From positions 124,001 to 188,000 of the forward strand of contig NZ_BCQM01000006.1 of assembly GCF_001552075.1 (NCBI RefSeq): a stretch of DNA of 64,000 nt, in the 5' to 3' direction. Positions 37,715-48,166 of the stretch are shown here, piece after piece. Both the position numbers and the translations under genes were made by a program. How positions within the stretch are numbered: position 1 is the stretch's first letter; each line of letters opens with the position of its first letter. The notes below the pieces were generated by a model that had not been told where the DNA came from, ran no database searches, and saw only the letters and a program-made list of their open reading frames with translations. This DNA is from Arthrobacter luteolus NBRC 107841. Its GTDB lineage: Bacteria; Actinomycetota; Actinomycetes; Actinomycetales; Micrococcaceae.

Positions 37715-38122
37715 CTAAGCGGTGGGGAGTACGGCAGCGATGGCGCTGATTTCCACGAGCGCGCCCGGCACACCCAATTCGCTGACGCGGGCGGCCAGCA
37801 CCAGGGCTGGCTCGTCGGCGGCGAGTTCCTGTGCCACCGCCCCGTAGCCCGCCGCGAGGTCCGCTCCCTCGGTGAAAAGGACTGTCCACTGCACGACGTC
37901 GGTGAGGCTCGCCCCGGCGGCCGCGAGCGCGGTTTTGGCGTTTTGCAGGGCCCGGGCGGACTGTGCACCCGTATCGCTGCCGCCGATCAGGGAACCGGTG
38001 GAGTCAACTGCGTTCTGGCCGCCGATGTAAATGGTGGCCGCTCCGGGCGGCACGACGGCAACGTGGCTGAAGGCAGGGCTCACAACGAGCCCCTCTGGGC
38101 GGAGGCGCTGGATGGATGTCAT
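37715..38122 (-). CDS. RidA-family (YjgF/YER057c) protein
   Basis: A 135-residue RidA-like protein. Family members deaminate reactive enamine/imine intermediates. Visible marks are IYIGGQNAVDSTGSLIG, SARALQNAKTALAAAGASLTDVVQWTVLF and VEISAIAAV. The catalytic Arg seen in true RidA (near residue 105) appears as AARVSELG, so activity may be kept. Its ATG lies 11 bp past the stop of the flavin monooxygenase on the same strand, so both are likely one operon. Confidence 0.85.
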   Translation of the reverse strand: MTSIQRLRPEGLVVSPAFSHVAVVPPGAATIYIGGQNAVDSTGSLIGGSDTGAQSARALQNAKTALAAAGASLTDVVQWTVLFTEGADLAAGYGAVAQELAADEPALVLAARVSELGVPGALVEISAIAAVLPTA

Positions 38123-38132
38123 CCCCAAACGA

Positions 38133-39863
<1,731 letters not shown>

Positions 39864-39876
39864 TTACAGTGGGGCG

Positions 39877-40488
39877 ATGAATGCCGATGCGCGCCTGCCC
39901 CGGGTTGAGGTCCATCCCGCCACGGTCGACCGTTTCGATGACCTCACCGCTGTTCTGGCGGCCAGGAAACCTGCCACCGCCGCCTGCTGGTGCCTCAGCT
40001 ACCGGGTCCCGGGCCCGGAATTCCGCACCCTCGCCGGGAATGAACGCCCTGCGCGCCTGCGCCGCTTCGCTGAGGACGGTGTTCCCCCGGGCGTCATCGC
40101 CTACGTCGACGGGGTTCCCGCCGGATGGTGTTCCGTCAGCCCCCGTGCTTCCCATTCCCGGCTGGCACATTCCCGGACCATTCCTGCCGTGGATGAGCTC
40201 CCGGTGTGGAGCATCGTCTGCCTGGTTATCAGGCCTGAGTTCCGCAGGCGGGGCCTGGCCTATCAGCTGCTCGACGGCGCCGCCGGTTATGCCCGTTCGC
40301 AGGGCGCACCGGCGCTCGAGGCCTATCCGGCCGATGCCGCGGGCGAGCGGCTCAGCGCTGCTTTCGCCTATACCGGCACAACGGAGCTCTTCGAAGCCGC
40401 CGGGTTCCAGCGCATCCTGCCAACCGCATCCAGCACCGGAGGTAAAACCCGGTGGCTGATGCGGCTGGCGCTTAATCCACCGACCTGA
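39877..40488 (+). CDS. GNAT-family N-acetyltransferase
   Basis: A 203-residue acetyltransferase. The acetyl-CoA loop is VIRPEFRRRGLAYQLLDGAAGYARSQGA; WSIVCLVI is the preceding beta strand, and GFQRILPT is near the end. The N-terminal ACWCLSYR resembles GNATs of the kind often encoded near stress genes. Substrate unknown. The frame is open upstream of 39877, but that part is antisense to the monooxygenase; ATG 39877 follows a GGGG stretch. Confidence 0.82.
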   Translation: MNADARLPRVEVHPATVDRFDDLTAVLAARKPATAACWCLSYRVPGPEFRTLAGNERPARLRRFAEDGVPPGVIAYVDGVPAGWCSVSPRASHSRLAHSRTIPAVDELPVWSIVCLVIRPEFRRRGLAYQLLDGAAGYARSQGAPALEAYPADAAGERLSAAFAYTGTTELFEAAGFQRILPTASSTGGKTRWLMRLALNPPT

Positions 40489-40503
40489 CATACCGCTGAC
40501 GGG

Positions 40504-41613
40504 CTAGTCCTCTGACGCGCTAGTCCACTGAGCGGGGTCCAGACGCAGCACCTGATCGTCGTCCGGTCCGGGATTGCCCCGCCCATCGGTGTTGTTCGTG
40601 AGGATCCAGAGTGAACCGTCCGGTGCGTTGACGACGTCGCGGAGCCGGCCGTACCGGCCGGCCAGGTGTTCTTCAGATGATCCCAGCGCGTCCAGCGGCA
40701 CCTCCCGTAACCGTTCCCCGCGCAGGTTCGCAATGAAGACCGAACCGCCGGTGACGGTAATGCCGCTGGGACTGGCATCCGCCGGGGTCCACTGCTGGAA
40801 GGGATCCAGGTATCGGCTCTCCCCGGCTATCCCCTCGACCTCCGGCCAGCCGTAGTTCCCGCCGGGCAGGATCACGTTCAGTTCATCCCAGGTGTTCTGT
40901 CCGAATTCGCTGGCGTAGAGGCTACCTCCTGCGTCCCAGGCGAGGCCCTGCGGGTTGCGGTGCCCATAGCTGTAGACAAGGGACCCGGGAAAGGGATTGC
41001 TTTCCGGGACGGAGCCGTCCGGAGCAAGGCGCAGGATCTTCCCGTTCAGGGACCGCAGATCCTGCGCGCTGGCCCGGTCACCGGCGTCCCCGGTGGTGGC
41101 GTAAAGCTCTCCGTCCGGACCGAAGGCAATGCGCCCGCCGTTGTGGATGGGCCCGGCCTCGATGCCGTCGAGGATTGTTTCGGCCTGGCCCAGGCCCAGG
41201 GAACCCGGGCTGCCGGTCAAGGCGCGGCGCTCGATGCGGTTCTCCCCTCCTGCGGTGAGGTAGGCATAAAGGAAGCCGTCCCGCACTGCGATTCCCAGCA
41301 GGCCGCCCTCTCCCTGCCCGGCCGCATCGCCGATGGTGCCGGCCTCGCGGAGGTTTCCGCCGCTGAGTTCGAGGATCCGGGCGGAATCCCGTTCGCTGAT
41401 AAGCGCAGTACCGTCGTGGAAGGCGATGGACCAGGGCGCTTCGAGTCCGGCCGCGAGGACCTCCGGTGCGTCCTCCGCTCCGGTGGCGCCTGCCTCTGGG
41501 GATGCCGGGGAGGGCACCTGAGGTTCCGGTTCTCCTGCGGTGCACCCTGCAATGGTGGGAACCGCCAACACGGCGGCCGCGAGCCAGGCGGCCAGGCGCC
41601 GTCGTCCGTTCAT
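40504..41613 (-). CDS. Lipoprotein PQQ-type glucose/sorbosone dehydrogenase
   Basis: A 369-residue exported protein. The signal peptide ends in a lipobox (TIAGC, Cys24), followed by an Ala/Pro/Glu linker and a six-bladed beta-propeller of the soluble aldose sugar dehydrogenase (YliI/GdhB) family. Typical marks are PWSIAFHDG, EGGLLGIAV, HNGGRIAFGPDGELYATTGD, YGHRNPQGLAWD and FGQNTWDELN. It would oxidise aldoses at the cell surface if PQQ is available; no PQQ synthesis genes are in the window. Confidence 0.87.
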   Translation of the reverse strand: MNGRRRLAAWLAAAVLAVPTIAGCTAGEPEPQVPSPASPEAGATGAEDAPEVLAAGLEAPWSIAFHDGTALISERDSARILELSGGNLREAGTIGDAAGQGEGGLLGIAVRDGFLYAYLTAGGENRIERRALTGSPGSLGLGQAETILDGIEAGPIHNGGRIAFGPDGELYATTGDAGDRASAQDLRSLNGKILRLAPDGSVPESNPFPGSLVYSYGHRNPQGLAWDAGGSLYASEFGQNTWDELNVILPGGNYGWPEVEGIAGESRYLDPFQQWTPADASPSGITVTGGSVFIANLRGERLREVPLDALGSSEEHLAGRYGRLRDVVNAPDGSLWILTNNTDGRGNPGPDDDQVLRLDPAQWTSASED

Positions 41614-41627
41614 TGCCTGCTGCCGGC

Positions 41628-42401
41628 TCAGTCCGCGCTCATGCCGGCGGTCAGGTTGAGGACGGAGCCGTTCAGGCTGTCCGCGCCGCCGTGGGCCAGG
41701 AAGACGGCTGCTTTGGCCACTTCGCTGAGCGTCGGAAGCTTCCCCGTGGTGGTGAGGGCTTCGAGGAAGCGGGTGAACTCCTCCAGAGGCATGGGCAGGT
41801 CCGGTGTGCTGCCGATGGTTTCCAGGATGCGCTGGGGGCGCAGGCAGACCACCCGCACGCCGGCCGGCCCCAGCTCGGCCGCGAACGTCCGTGTCAGCGC
41901 CTCAACGGCGGAGCAGGCCGCGGCGAAACCGCCCACACCGGCAATCGCAACGCGGGCCGGTGACGCGGACAGGGTCAGGATGACTCCGCTCCCCCGTGGC
42001 ACCATCTGGGCTGCCGCAGCCCTCGCGGTGATGAACTGCGTCCGCAGCCAGGCCGCTGCCGGAGCGGTGACGTCCTCCACGGACATGTCCAGCAGCGGGG
42101 TCCCCTGCACCAGGGGAAGGCTCACAGCATTGAGCAGCACGTCGATCCGGCCGGCCTCATCAACGACGGCGCTGGTGTGGGCGTCTACCGCCAGCGGATC
42201 GCTGGCGTCCACCTCGCTCACATGCACCCGTGCCGTCCCGGCCGCCCGGATCCGCTCCGCTGTTGCATTCACGGAGTTCCGGTGGAGTCCGGCCAGGAAC
42301 AGCTCCGCGCCGTGGCGGGCGAACTCCTCCGCCACGGCCCCGCCAATCGCGCCTCCGGCGCCGTGGATGATGACCTTTTGTGCGGGCGCGTCAGCCGCCA
42401 T
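41628..42401 (-). CDS. SDR-family protein lacking catalytic Tyr and Lys
   Basis: A 257-residue classical-length short-chain dehydrogenase fold with GAGGAIGGAVAEEF as the nucleotide loop and Ser145 in place. Where YxxxK is expected, residues 159-163 read FAAAC, so both catalytic residues are replaced. NAG is NAV. A normal dehydrogenase reaction is therefore unlikely. It may bind NAD(P) or act as a non-catalytic partner. Start ATG 42401 has AGGAG. It is 14 bp upstream of the sugar dehydrogenase gene. Confidence 0.82.
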   Translation of the reverse strand: MAADAPAQKVIIHGAGGAIGGAVAEEFARHGAELFLAGLHRNSVNATAERIRAAGTARVHVSEVDASDPLAVDAHTSAVVDEAGRIDVLLNAVSLPLVQGTPLLDMSVEDVTAPAAAWLRTQFITARAAAAQMVPRGSGVILTLSASPARVAIAGVGGFAAACSAVEALTRTFAAELGPAGVRVVCLRPQRILETIGSTPDLPMPLEEFTRFLEALTTTGKLPTLSEVAKAAVFLAHGGADSLNGSVLNLTAGMSAD

Positions 42402-42577
42402 GGACCTGCTCCTGTCGTGAGGCAGACCCGGGAACCTGCTTCGGTTCCCGGTGGGACGACGCTAGCAGTGCCGGTGCCGGCAGTCACCTGCGGCCTGCCG
42501 CCTTCCGCCCGGCCCGGCCCCAATCGCCCCCTGCTGCCCCTGCCGTCCCGGCCCGGGACGGCAGGGGCAGTTTCGTT

Positions 42578-43912
42578 CTAGGAGTCCCAGATGGGGCCGA
42601 AGGCCGGAATGCCGCGGCGTTCAAACTCGCTGACGACCCGACCGGTGACGGACTTGTTGGAAACAATAATCACCGCGTCCGCTCCGGAGGCCACAAACGC
42701 GTCATAGGACAGTTCGAACACATCGGGTTTGCCCTGCTCCGTGGTGTTCCAGATGACGGCGTCAGGCTGCGCGGCCTCCACCTCGTCGACCAGGGCGTCT
42801 CCGTAGGTTGCCCGCGGAGTCTTGGTGACCCAGACCAGCCGGGCACCCTGGGTGTCGGTGAGCAGGTGCCCCAGGGCAGGACCGATCCCGCTGCCCGTGG
42901 TCACGTAGAGCACCCGTTTGAACAGGCGCTTCGCGTTCGCGACACCTACGGTGGGGATGCCCCGGACCCAGACGTGTGTCGGCGGGTTGTTGATGAAATC
43001 GCCGGTCCAGCCTCCCGCCCGGGAAACCACCATGCGGTAGCCGGACTCCCCCGGCGCGGCCGGCACACAGGCGAACGGGTGCCAGCCCAGGAGCGGATGC
43101 CGGCTCATCGCCCGGGTGGTGCCAACCTGCGGAACGTAGCCATGGTCGAGCCGCACAATGATCGTGTGGTCGGAGGGCCGCTCGGTGGTGATCGGAACCC
43201 TGCGCAGCAGGATCCACGGCCATACGGCGAGACCGGTGGAGATCACCAGCATCCAGAAAATCGGAGAAGTCAGCAGCGCTTCGCTGAAGCTGCGCGCCGG
43301 CGTCTGCAGCTTGGCGAGGAGCAGCGCGTTGGTCCAGCCGAGCACCAGCACGGTCCAGGTGCCGAAGCGGTGCGACGCTTCGAAGACGTCGTGGTGGCGG
43401 GTCCGGAATCCGGGATTGGCCAGGACGCAGATGGTGATGAGCACCGCGGAGACGACGAGCGCCAGGGCAACCGAGACGTCGTCGTACCCGGCTTCTCCGT
43501 CGGCCCAGGCCGGGGCCAGCAGCACGACGTACGCCACGTACCAGAAGGTTCCGGCAATGGCGCCGCCGACGTGCAGTCCGCCGACGTGGTAGTACTGCGC
43601 CAGCCGCCAGCGCAGCCGCAGCGGCCACGAGACGGGAGCCCTGGTGGCCAGGTAGGAAATCAGGTTCACCATCCAGTGCTGCCGCGGGAGGATGGAGAAC
43701 AGGATGTTGATTTGGGAGATTGCCGCGATCACCTGCAGGCTGCGGGCGTGCGGCTGCCACCAGCCGGCGGCGAGGCCCCACACAAACAGTGCCGCGTTCA
43801 CCACCAGCACTCCGGCGAACAGTGCCACGTAGGTCATGACCCGCGCGCGGCCGCGTGAGTGGGTATCAACGGTTCCGGCAGGCTCGGCTACCGCGTCTTG
43901 AGTTGTCTTCAC
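42578..43912 (-). CDS. Membrane flavo-oxidoreductase-like protein
   Basis: About 444 residues. The N-terminal half has about six membrane segments with several His (QHWMVNLISYL, YYHVGGLHVGG, TRHHDVFEASHRFGTW), recalling ferric-reductase-like cores. The soluble half resembles a ferredoxin-NADP reductase fold: HPFACVPA, VSRAGGWTGDF and the nucleotide loop VTTGSGIGPALGHLL. Similar C-terminal modules are known in fungal adenylate-forming reductases (from memory). Probable role: transmembrane electron transfer to a metal or organic acceptor. GTG 43912 is chosen because TTG 43939 lies inside a perfect dyad. Confidence 0.7.
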   Translation of the reverse strand: MKTTQDAVAEPAGTVDTHSRGRARVMTYVALFAGVLVVNAALFVWGLAAGWWQPHARSLQVIAAISQINILFSILPRQHWMVNLISYLATRAPVSWPLRLRWRLAQYYHVGGLHVGGAIAGTFWYVAYVVLLAPAWADGEAGYDDVSVALALVVSAVLITICVLANPGFRTRHHDVFEASHRFGTWTVLVLGWTNALLLAKLQTPARSFSEALLTSPIFWMLVISTGLAVWPWILLRRVPITTERPSDHTIIVRLDHGYVPQVGTTRAMSRHPLLGWHPFACVPAAPGESGYRMVVSRAGGWTGDFINNPPTHVWVRGIPTVGVANAKRLFKRVLYVTTGSGIGPALGHLLTDTQGARLVWVTKTPRATYGDALVDEVEAAQPDAVIWNTTEQGKPDVFELSYDAFVASGADAVIIVSNKSVTGRVVSEFERRGIPAFGPIWDS

Positions 43913-43923
43913 ACCCCCATCTT

Positions 43924-43953
43924 CTTGGACTGGGTCCAAGATTTCGCATTATG
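43924..43953 (-). promoter_or_regulatory. 17-bp dyad operator and -10 before the membrane oxidoreductase
   Basis: CTTGGAC-N3-GTCCAAG (43924-43940) is a perfect inverted repeat 11 bp upstream of the GTG. A CATAAT -10 (43953-43948) just upstream places the dyad over the transcript start. The form suits a TetR-type repressor, but none is encoded next to it. Confidence 0.55.
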
Positions 43954-44061
43954 ACGGTTCACTCACCCATGTCCGGGCGGTTGCTGCTGCTTCTCCGGAA
44001 CTGTCTGCGGGGCCCGCTCCCCGTCCGAAAACGGGATGCTGGCCCCGCAGGAGCGCCGCAG

Positions 44062-44334
44062 TCAGGCCATGCTGGCGGCATACCTGGCCGGATCCGCGTC
44101 AAAGGCGGGTCCGCAGCCGGCACAGCAGAAGTAGTAGCGCTCCCCTTCGTAGTCCCGGTAGAGGCCGGCTGCCTCGGCGGCGGTTTTGCTGACGGGGCTG
44201 CCGGCCATCACCGGACAGGTGGTCAGGTCATCCGCCTGGCTGCCGAGCAGGTTCGCGCGGCCGTTGCCTGCCGCGGCCGGGTTGGGAGCGCTGGTGCCGC
44301 AGCAGCCGGCGGCCGCCTGGGAGTCATTCGTCAT
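44062..44334 (-). CDS. YHS-domain metal-binding protein
   Basis: A 90-residue protein. The YHS domain (CPVMAGSPVSK...YFCCAGCGPAFDADPARYA) has a Cys-x-x-Cys near its end, suited to bind copper or another soft metal. YHS proteins often accompany copper ATPases as chaperones. An N-terminal CC pair (GCCGTS) adds ligands. It lies 53 bp after copA in the same operon; the start has GAGAGG. Confidence 0.85.
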   Translation of the reverse strand: MTNDSQAAAGCCGTSAPNPAAAGNGRANLLGSQADDLTTCPVMAGSPVSKTAAEAAGLYRDYEGERYYFCCAGCGPAFDADPARYAASMA

Positions 44335-44387
44335 GGTGTGCCTCTCGTGTTCTGCGTGATTGATGGGAACTGATGCCCTGGGCCCGG

Positions 44388-46658
44388 CTACTGCTTGGCG
44401 GTGCTCTTGAAGCCACGCAGCCGCAGGCTGTTGCCGACGACGAAGACGCTGGACAGGGCCATCGCGGCTCCGGCGAGCATGGGATTGAGCATCCCGAGCG
44501 CCGCGACCGGAACAGCGGCGACGTTGTAGGCAAAGGCCCAGAACAGGTTGGTTTTGATGGTTCCGAGGGTTTTGCGGGACAAGCGGATGGCATCGACCGC
44601 GCTGCGGAGGTCACCGCGCACCAGCGTGATGTCGGAGGCTTCGATGGCGACGTCCGCGCCGGTGCCCATGGCCAGGCCAAGGTCCGCCTGGGCGAGGGCC
44701 GGGGCATCGTTGACGCCGTCGCCGATCATCGCGACCACCTTGCCTTCGGCCTGGAGCCGGCGGACGACGTCGACCTTGTCCTGCGGGAGGACCTCGGCAA
44801 TGACTTCCTCGATGCCCACCTCGTCGGCAATCTGCCGGGCGACGGCGTCGTTGTCGCCGGTGAGCAGGACCGGGGTGAGGCCGATTGCCTTGAACTGTGC
44901 GATGGCTTCAGCGCTGGTCGGCTTCACGGTGTCCGCCACAATTAGGATGCCCCGGGCCTGCCCGTCCCAGCCCACCGCGACGACGGTTTTGCCTTCGCCC
45001 TCTGCCTGGGCCTTCGCGGCGGTTAGTCCGGGGCTCAGCTTCAGGGACCATTCGGCGAGCAGCGACTCGCGGCCGACCACGACGGCGTGCCCGTCGACGA
45101 CGCCCTGGACGCCTTTGCCTTCCACATTCGCGAATTCCCCAGGTGCCGGCAGCGGGCCGGTCTCCTGGACCGCGCCCTTGGCGATGGCCTGGGCGATCGG
45201 ATGTTCCGAGGCGTCTTCCAGCGCTCCAGCCAGCCGGAGCAGTTCGGCCCGGCTGGTGCCGGGCTCAGCGAGCGCGTCGACCAGCGTCATTTTGCCGGTG
45301 GTGACGGTACCGGTCTTATCCAGGACAACTGTGTCGACTTTACGGGTGGATTCCAGCACCTCCGGCCCCTTGATCAGCACACCCATCTGGGCGCCGCGGC
45401 CGGTGCCGACCAGCAGTGCCGTCGGTGTGGCCAGGCCCAGGGCACAGGGGCACGCGATCACGAGCACGGCGACGGCTGCGGTGAACGCCGCTGTCACGGG
45501 GAAGCCGGCTCCCAGCCAGCCCCCAAGGGCGATGACTGCAATCACGATCACGACCGGTACGAACACACCCGAAATCCGGTCCGCGAGGCGCTGCACCTCG
45601 GCCTTCCCGGTTTGGGCATCCTCGACGAGCCTGGCCATCTGCGCCAGCTGTGTGTCCGCTCCGATCCGTGTGGCGCGGACCACCAGCCGGCCGCCGGCAT
45701 TGGTGGTCGCACCGGTGACGGCATCACCCTCGGCAACCTCCACCGGGACGGATTCACCCGTGAGCATGGACGCGTCCACGGCGGACGTCCCGGAGACCAC
45801 AACGCCGTCGGTGGCGATCTTCTCGCCCGGGCGGACTATGAATTCGTCGCCGGCCTTCAGCTCCTCGACGGGGATCTTCGCCTCGACTCCGCCGCGCAGC
45901 ACCGAAACGTCCTTCGCGCCGAGTTCAAGGAGTGCCCGCAGGGCGGCGCCGGCCTGCTTCTTGGACCGCTTCTCGAAGTAGCGGCCGGCCAGGATGAACA
46001 TTGTTACCCCGGCGCCCACCTCAAGGTAGATGTTCGCGGCCCCGTCGGAGGGCGCCAGCGCGAACTCGAACGGATGTGTCATGCCGGGAGTGCCGGCGGT
46101 GCCGAAGAACAGTGCATAGAGCGACCAGAGGAAGGCAGCGGAGGTGCCCATGGAGATGAGTGTGTCCATGGTCACGGCGCCCTGCTTGAGGTTGGCCCAG
46201 GCCGCCTTGTGGAAGGGCCATGCCCCCCACACGATCACCGGGGCAGCCAGCGCCAGCGACGCCCACTGCCAGTAGGTGAACTGCAGCGCCGGGATCATGG
46301 CCATGGCGATCACCGGCACCGTCAGCACCACCGCGCCGATCAGCCGGTGGCGCAGCGAGACCAGCTCCGGGTCTTCGTCCCCGGCGGCGCTGGATGCAGC
46401 GCCGCCGTCCTTGCCGCCCTTCGGCGCGGGAACGACGGCGGTGTACCCGGTTTTTTCCACCTCCGCGATCAGCTGCGCAGGGTCGTAACCCGCCGGAACG
46501 GTGACTTTCGCCTTTTCGGTGGCGTAGTTCACGGTCGCCGTGACGCCGTCGAGCTTGTTGAGCTTTTTCTCGATCCGCATGGCGCAGGAAGCGCAGGTCA
46601 TTCCGCCGATCTCCAGCTCGATGCCGGTGCCCACGCCCGGGGATGTTGATGTGCTCAT
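44388..46658 (-). CDS. copA: Copper-exporting P1B-type ATPase
   Basis: A 756-residue heavy-metal ATPase. It has one N-terminal HMA domain with GGMTCASC, eight membrane segments, the transport site CPC ([12 protein letters not shown]), the phosphatase motif TGES, the phosphorylated Asp in DKTGT, the SEHP nucleotide motif and [11 protein letters not shown] with MxxSS-type C-terminal segment ([17 protein letters not shown]) indicates Cu(I). Neighbours CopZ and YHS and CsoR-type operators support copper efflux. Confidence 0.94.
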   Translation of the reverse strand: MSTSTSPGVGTGIELEIGGMTCASCAMRIEKKLNKLDGVTATVNYATEKAKVTVPAGYDPAQLIAEVEKTGYTAVVPAPKGGKDGGAASSAAGDEDPELVSLRHRLIGAVVLTVPVIAMAMIPALQFTYWQWASLALAAPVIVWGAWPFHKAAWANLKQGAVTMDTLISMGTSAAFLWSLYALFFGTAGTPGMTHPFEFALAPSDGAANIYLEVGAGVTMFILAGRYFEKRSKKQAGAALRALLELGAKDVSVLRGGVEAKIPVEELKAGDEFIVRPGEKIATDGVVVSGTSAVDASMLTGESVPVEVAEGDAVTGATTNAGGRLVVRATRIGADTQLAQMARLVEDAQTGKAEVQRLADRISGVFVPVVIVIAVIALGGWLGAGFPVTAAFTAAVAVLVIACPCALGLATPTALLVGTGRGAQMGVLIKGPEVLESTRKVDTVVLDKTGTVTTGKMTLVDALAEPGTSRAELLRLAGALEDASEHPIAQAIAKGAVQETGPLPAPGEFANVEGKGVQGVVDGHAVVVGRESLLAEWSLKLSPGLTAAKAQAEGEGKTVVAVGWDGQARGILIVADTVKPTSAEAIAQFKAIGLTPVLLTGDNDAVARQIADEVGIEEVIAEVLPQDKVDVVRRLQAEGKVVAMIGDGVNDAPALAQADLGLAMGTGADVAIEASDITLVRGDLRSAVDAIRLSRKTLGTIKTNLFWAFAYNVAAVPVAALGMLNPMLAGAAMALSSVFVVGNSLRLRGFKSTAKQ

Positions 46659-46701
46659 GTGTTGTTCCTTCGCTTAGCTTCTCTGCTGGGGCGGGTTGTT
46701 T

Positions 46702-46773
46702 GCCGGTGCCGGGTTTTTTGCCGGTGCCGGGTTTTTTGCCGGGACCGGGTCAGTGGCCGGGACCGGGTCAGTG
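46702..46773 (-). repeat. 18-bp tandem repeats at the end of the His-rich copper gene
   Basis: Two identical copies of an 18-base unit ending in TTTTTT (46702-46719, 46720-46737) adjoin two identical copies of a related unit (46738-46755, 46756-46773). The upstream gene stops inside the last unit (46768-46770). In another minus frame the units encode TDPVPA and KNPAPA repeats that stay open to 46674. Confidence 0.8.
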
Positions 46774-47769
46774 GCCGGGTTCAGAATGCGGTCCGCCTCC
46801 GGTGTCCGGGGAGGCGCTGCTGCTGGTGGCGCTGCCGTGCGCGGCGTCCAGCACAAATGCGGCGGTGTGGACCTGGCCATCCACCTGGAAATCCAGATAC
46901 AGCAGGTAGCGGCCCGCCGTGGGGACCTCGGCTGCGAATCCGATCTCCGGCCCGGAAGTCTCTCCCGGTGCAGGTTCCTCGCCCTGGGGGTGGACATGCA
47001 GATACGCCAGGTCCCCGTCGCGGAGCGCCACGAGGTGCCCAAAGGCGCCCAGATAGGGTTCCAGGGTGGTGACCGGCTCCCCGCCGCGGGTAACCGTAAG
47101 AGTGAGGTCGCTGGAGGTGCCCGCTGTCAGGTCACCCCCAAGCGAGACGGTGAAGCCCTCCACCTGGGCCGACCGGGTGGGCTGCGCTGCTGCGGGCGTG
47201 AAGTCTCCAGCCACCTGCACCGTTCGCGTCAGCGTCAGGGACCCTGCGTCCTCCCCGGCTGCTGCCGGCGTGAAGTCCGCGTAGACACGGTAGCTGCCGG
47301 CCTCAGTCCATTCCCAGGGGATTGACCAGGTACCGGTGGATTCATCGAGCACCGGGTGCACGTGGCGGAAGTGGCTGCCGTCGGTGCGGGCAACGATCAG
47401 GTGCAGGTCCTGCTCGTGCGAGGTTTGGTAGTCCGTGACCGGCTTCCCGGCAGCGTCCTGGATTTGGAAGCTGAGGGTGCCCGTCTCCCCCGCTGCTCCG
47501 GGTGCCTGGACCGGGGACAGGAGATATCCGTCGGTACCGGCCGCGAGGCCCTTGACGCTCTCCGGTGCCGGCGTTGCTGCGGCCGGCGTTGTGTTGGCAG
47601 TGTCCTGCTCCGCACCGTGGGCTTTCATATCGGTTCCTCCTGCCGGGCTGCCTTCGGTCCATTCCACAACGGCGCTCTCAGGGACTACGGCGCCGGCGGC
47701 GCCGAAGGCGCCGCCGAAGGCCACCACCAGCCCAGCCCCGTAGAGCCCCAGGCGTGAGCCGGCGTTCAT
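46768..47769 (-). CDS. His-rich secreted/membrane copper-associated protein
   Basis: A 333-residue protein beginning with one N-terminal membrane segment (LGLYGAGLVVAFGGAFGAAGAVV). Two Ig-like beta domains follow, with metal-binding-looking His clusters DLHLIVARTDGSHFRHVHPV and LAYLHVHPQG. The layout resembles YtkA-like/heavy-metal domain proteins found in actinobacterial copper operons. It probably binds copper outside the membrane. The ATG overlaps the copZ stop (ATGA). The C-terminal end falls in an 18-bp repeat array. Confidence 0.82.
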   Translation of the reverse strand: MNAGSRLGLYGAGLVVAFGGAFGAAGAVVPESAVVEWTEGSPAGGTDMKAHGAEQDTANTTPAAATPAPESVKGLAAGTDGYLLSPVQAPGAAGETGTLSFQIQDAAGKPVTDYQTSHEQDLHLIVARTDGSHFRHVHPVLDESTGTWSIPWEWTEAGSYRVYADFTPAAAGEDAGSLTLTRTVQVAGDFTPAAAQPTRSAQVEGFTVSLGGDLTAGTSSDLTLTVTRGGEPVTTLEPYLGAFGHLVALRDGDLAYLHVHPQGEEPAPGETSGPEIGFAAEVPTAGRYLLYLDFQVDGQVHTAAFVLDAAHGSATSSSASPDTGGGPHSEPGH

Positions 47770-47978
47770 GCTGTCCGCACCGCCGAATAGCCTGCCTCCT
47801 CCACCGCGGTGAGGACCTGGGCGTCGTCGAGCGGAGCGGAGGCCGTCACGGCAAGCTTGCCGGACTGGGCACTGACCTGGATGTTCTCGACGCCGGGGAT
47901 CTGCTCCACTTCTTCGCGGACCGAGAGTTCGCAGTGCCCGCAGGTCATTCCGGTTACCTGGTATTCGTTCGTGGCCAT
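47766..47978 (-). CDS. copZ: Copper chaperone CopZ
   Basis: A 70-residue HMA-domain protein with the Cu(I) motif GMTCGHCE near residue 11. It carries copper to the CopA ATPase. It is the first gene of the operon copZ, His-rich protein, copA, YHS. ATG 47978 has GGAAGGA; the longer open frame upstream crosses the operators and is rejected. Controlled by the CsoR-type boxes at 48002-48055. Confidence 0.92.
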   Translation of the reverse strand: MATNEYQVTGMTCGHCELSVREEVEQIPGVENIQVSAQSGKLAVTASAPLDDAQVLTAVEEAGYSAVRTA

Positions 47979-48001
47979 GGTGTCTTCCTTCCGTCGTGGC
48001 G

Positions 48002-48020
48002 CATACCCCCACTGGGTATG
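48002..48020. promoter_or_regulatory. CsoR-type operator, box 1 (copZ side, downstream of promoter)
   Basis: CATACCC-N5-GGGTATG, perfect 7-bp arms, 24 bp upstream of the copZ start and downstream of its predicted -10. It fits the actinobacterial CsoR consensus ATACCC-N5-GGGTAT. Confidence 0.8.
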
Positions 48021-48033
48021 ACCTATGTCGCCG

Positions 48034-48062
48034 ACTATATACCCCATGGGGGTACTACGCAA
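48034..48062 (-). promoter_or_regulatory. copZ operon promoter with CsoR-type box 2 in the spacer
   Basis: A -35 TTGCGT (48062-48057), 17-bp spacer and -10 TATAGT (48039-48034) read toward copZ. The spacer holds ATACCC-N5-GGGTAC (48039-48055), so a bound CsoR would block the promoter until Cu(I) releases it. Confidence 0.7.
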
Positions 48063-48088
48063 AGGGGTCAACCGTACGATCGACCTGA

Positions 48089-48120
48089 TTGCCAACCTAT
48101 ACCCCCTATGGGTATAGGTT
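48089..48120 (+). promoter_or_regulatory. MFS gene promoter with CsoR-type box 3
   Basis: A -35 TTGCCA (48089-48094), 18-bp spacer and -10 TATAGG (48113-48118). Box 3 is a perfect dyad with 11-bp arms, AACCTATACCC and GGGTATAGGTT (48094-48120), covering spacer and -10. It contains ATACCC-N5-GGGTAT exactly. Confidence 0.7.
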
Positions 48121-48137
48121 ATACCCCTACCGGGTAT
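48121..48137. promoter_or_regulatory. CsoR-type operator, box 4 (MFS side, downstream of promoter)
   Basis: ATACCC-N5-GGGTAT, perfect arms, directly adjoining box 3 and 29 bp before the MFS start codon. Together with boxes 1-3 it makes a symmetric two-plus-two arrangement. Confidence 0.75.
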
Positions 48138-48166
48138 TCCGGTTTCTCAGTCTCAGGAGGAATTCC

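Noticed and set aside
46674-47042. 122-codon frame with Pro-rich repeats as a separate gene
   Set aside because: It overlaps the His-rich copper gene in another frame and has no start with a ribosome site; kept only as an observation on the repeats.
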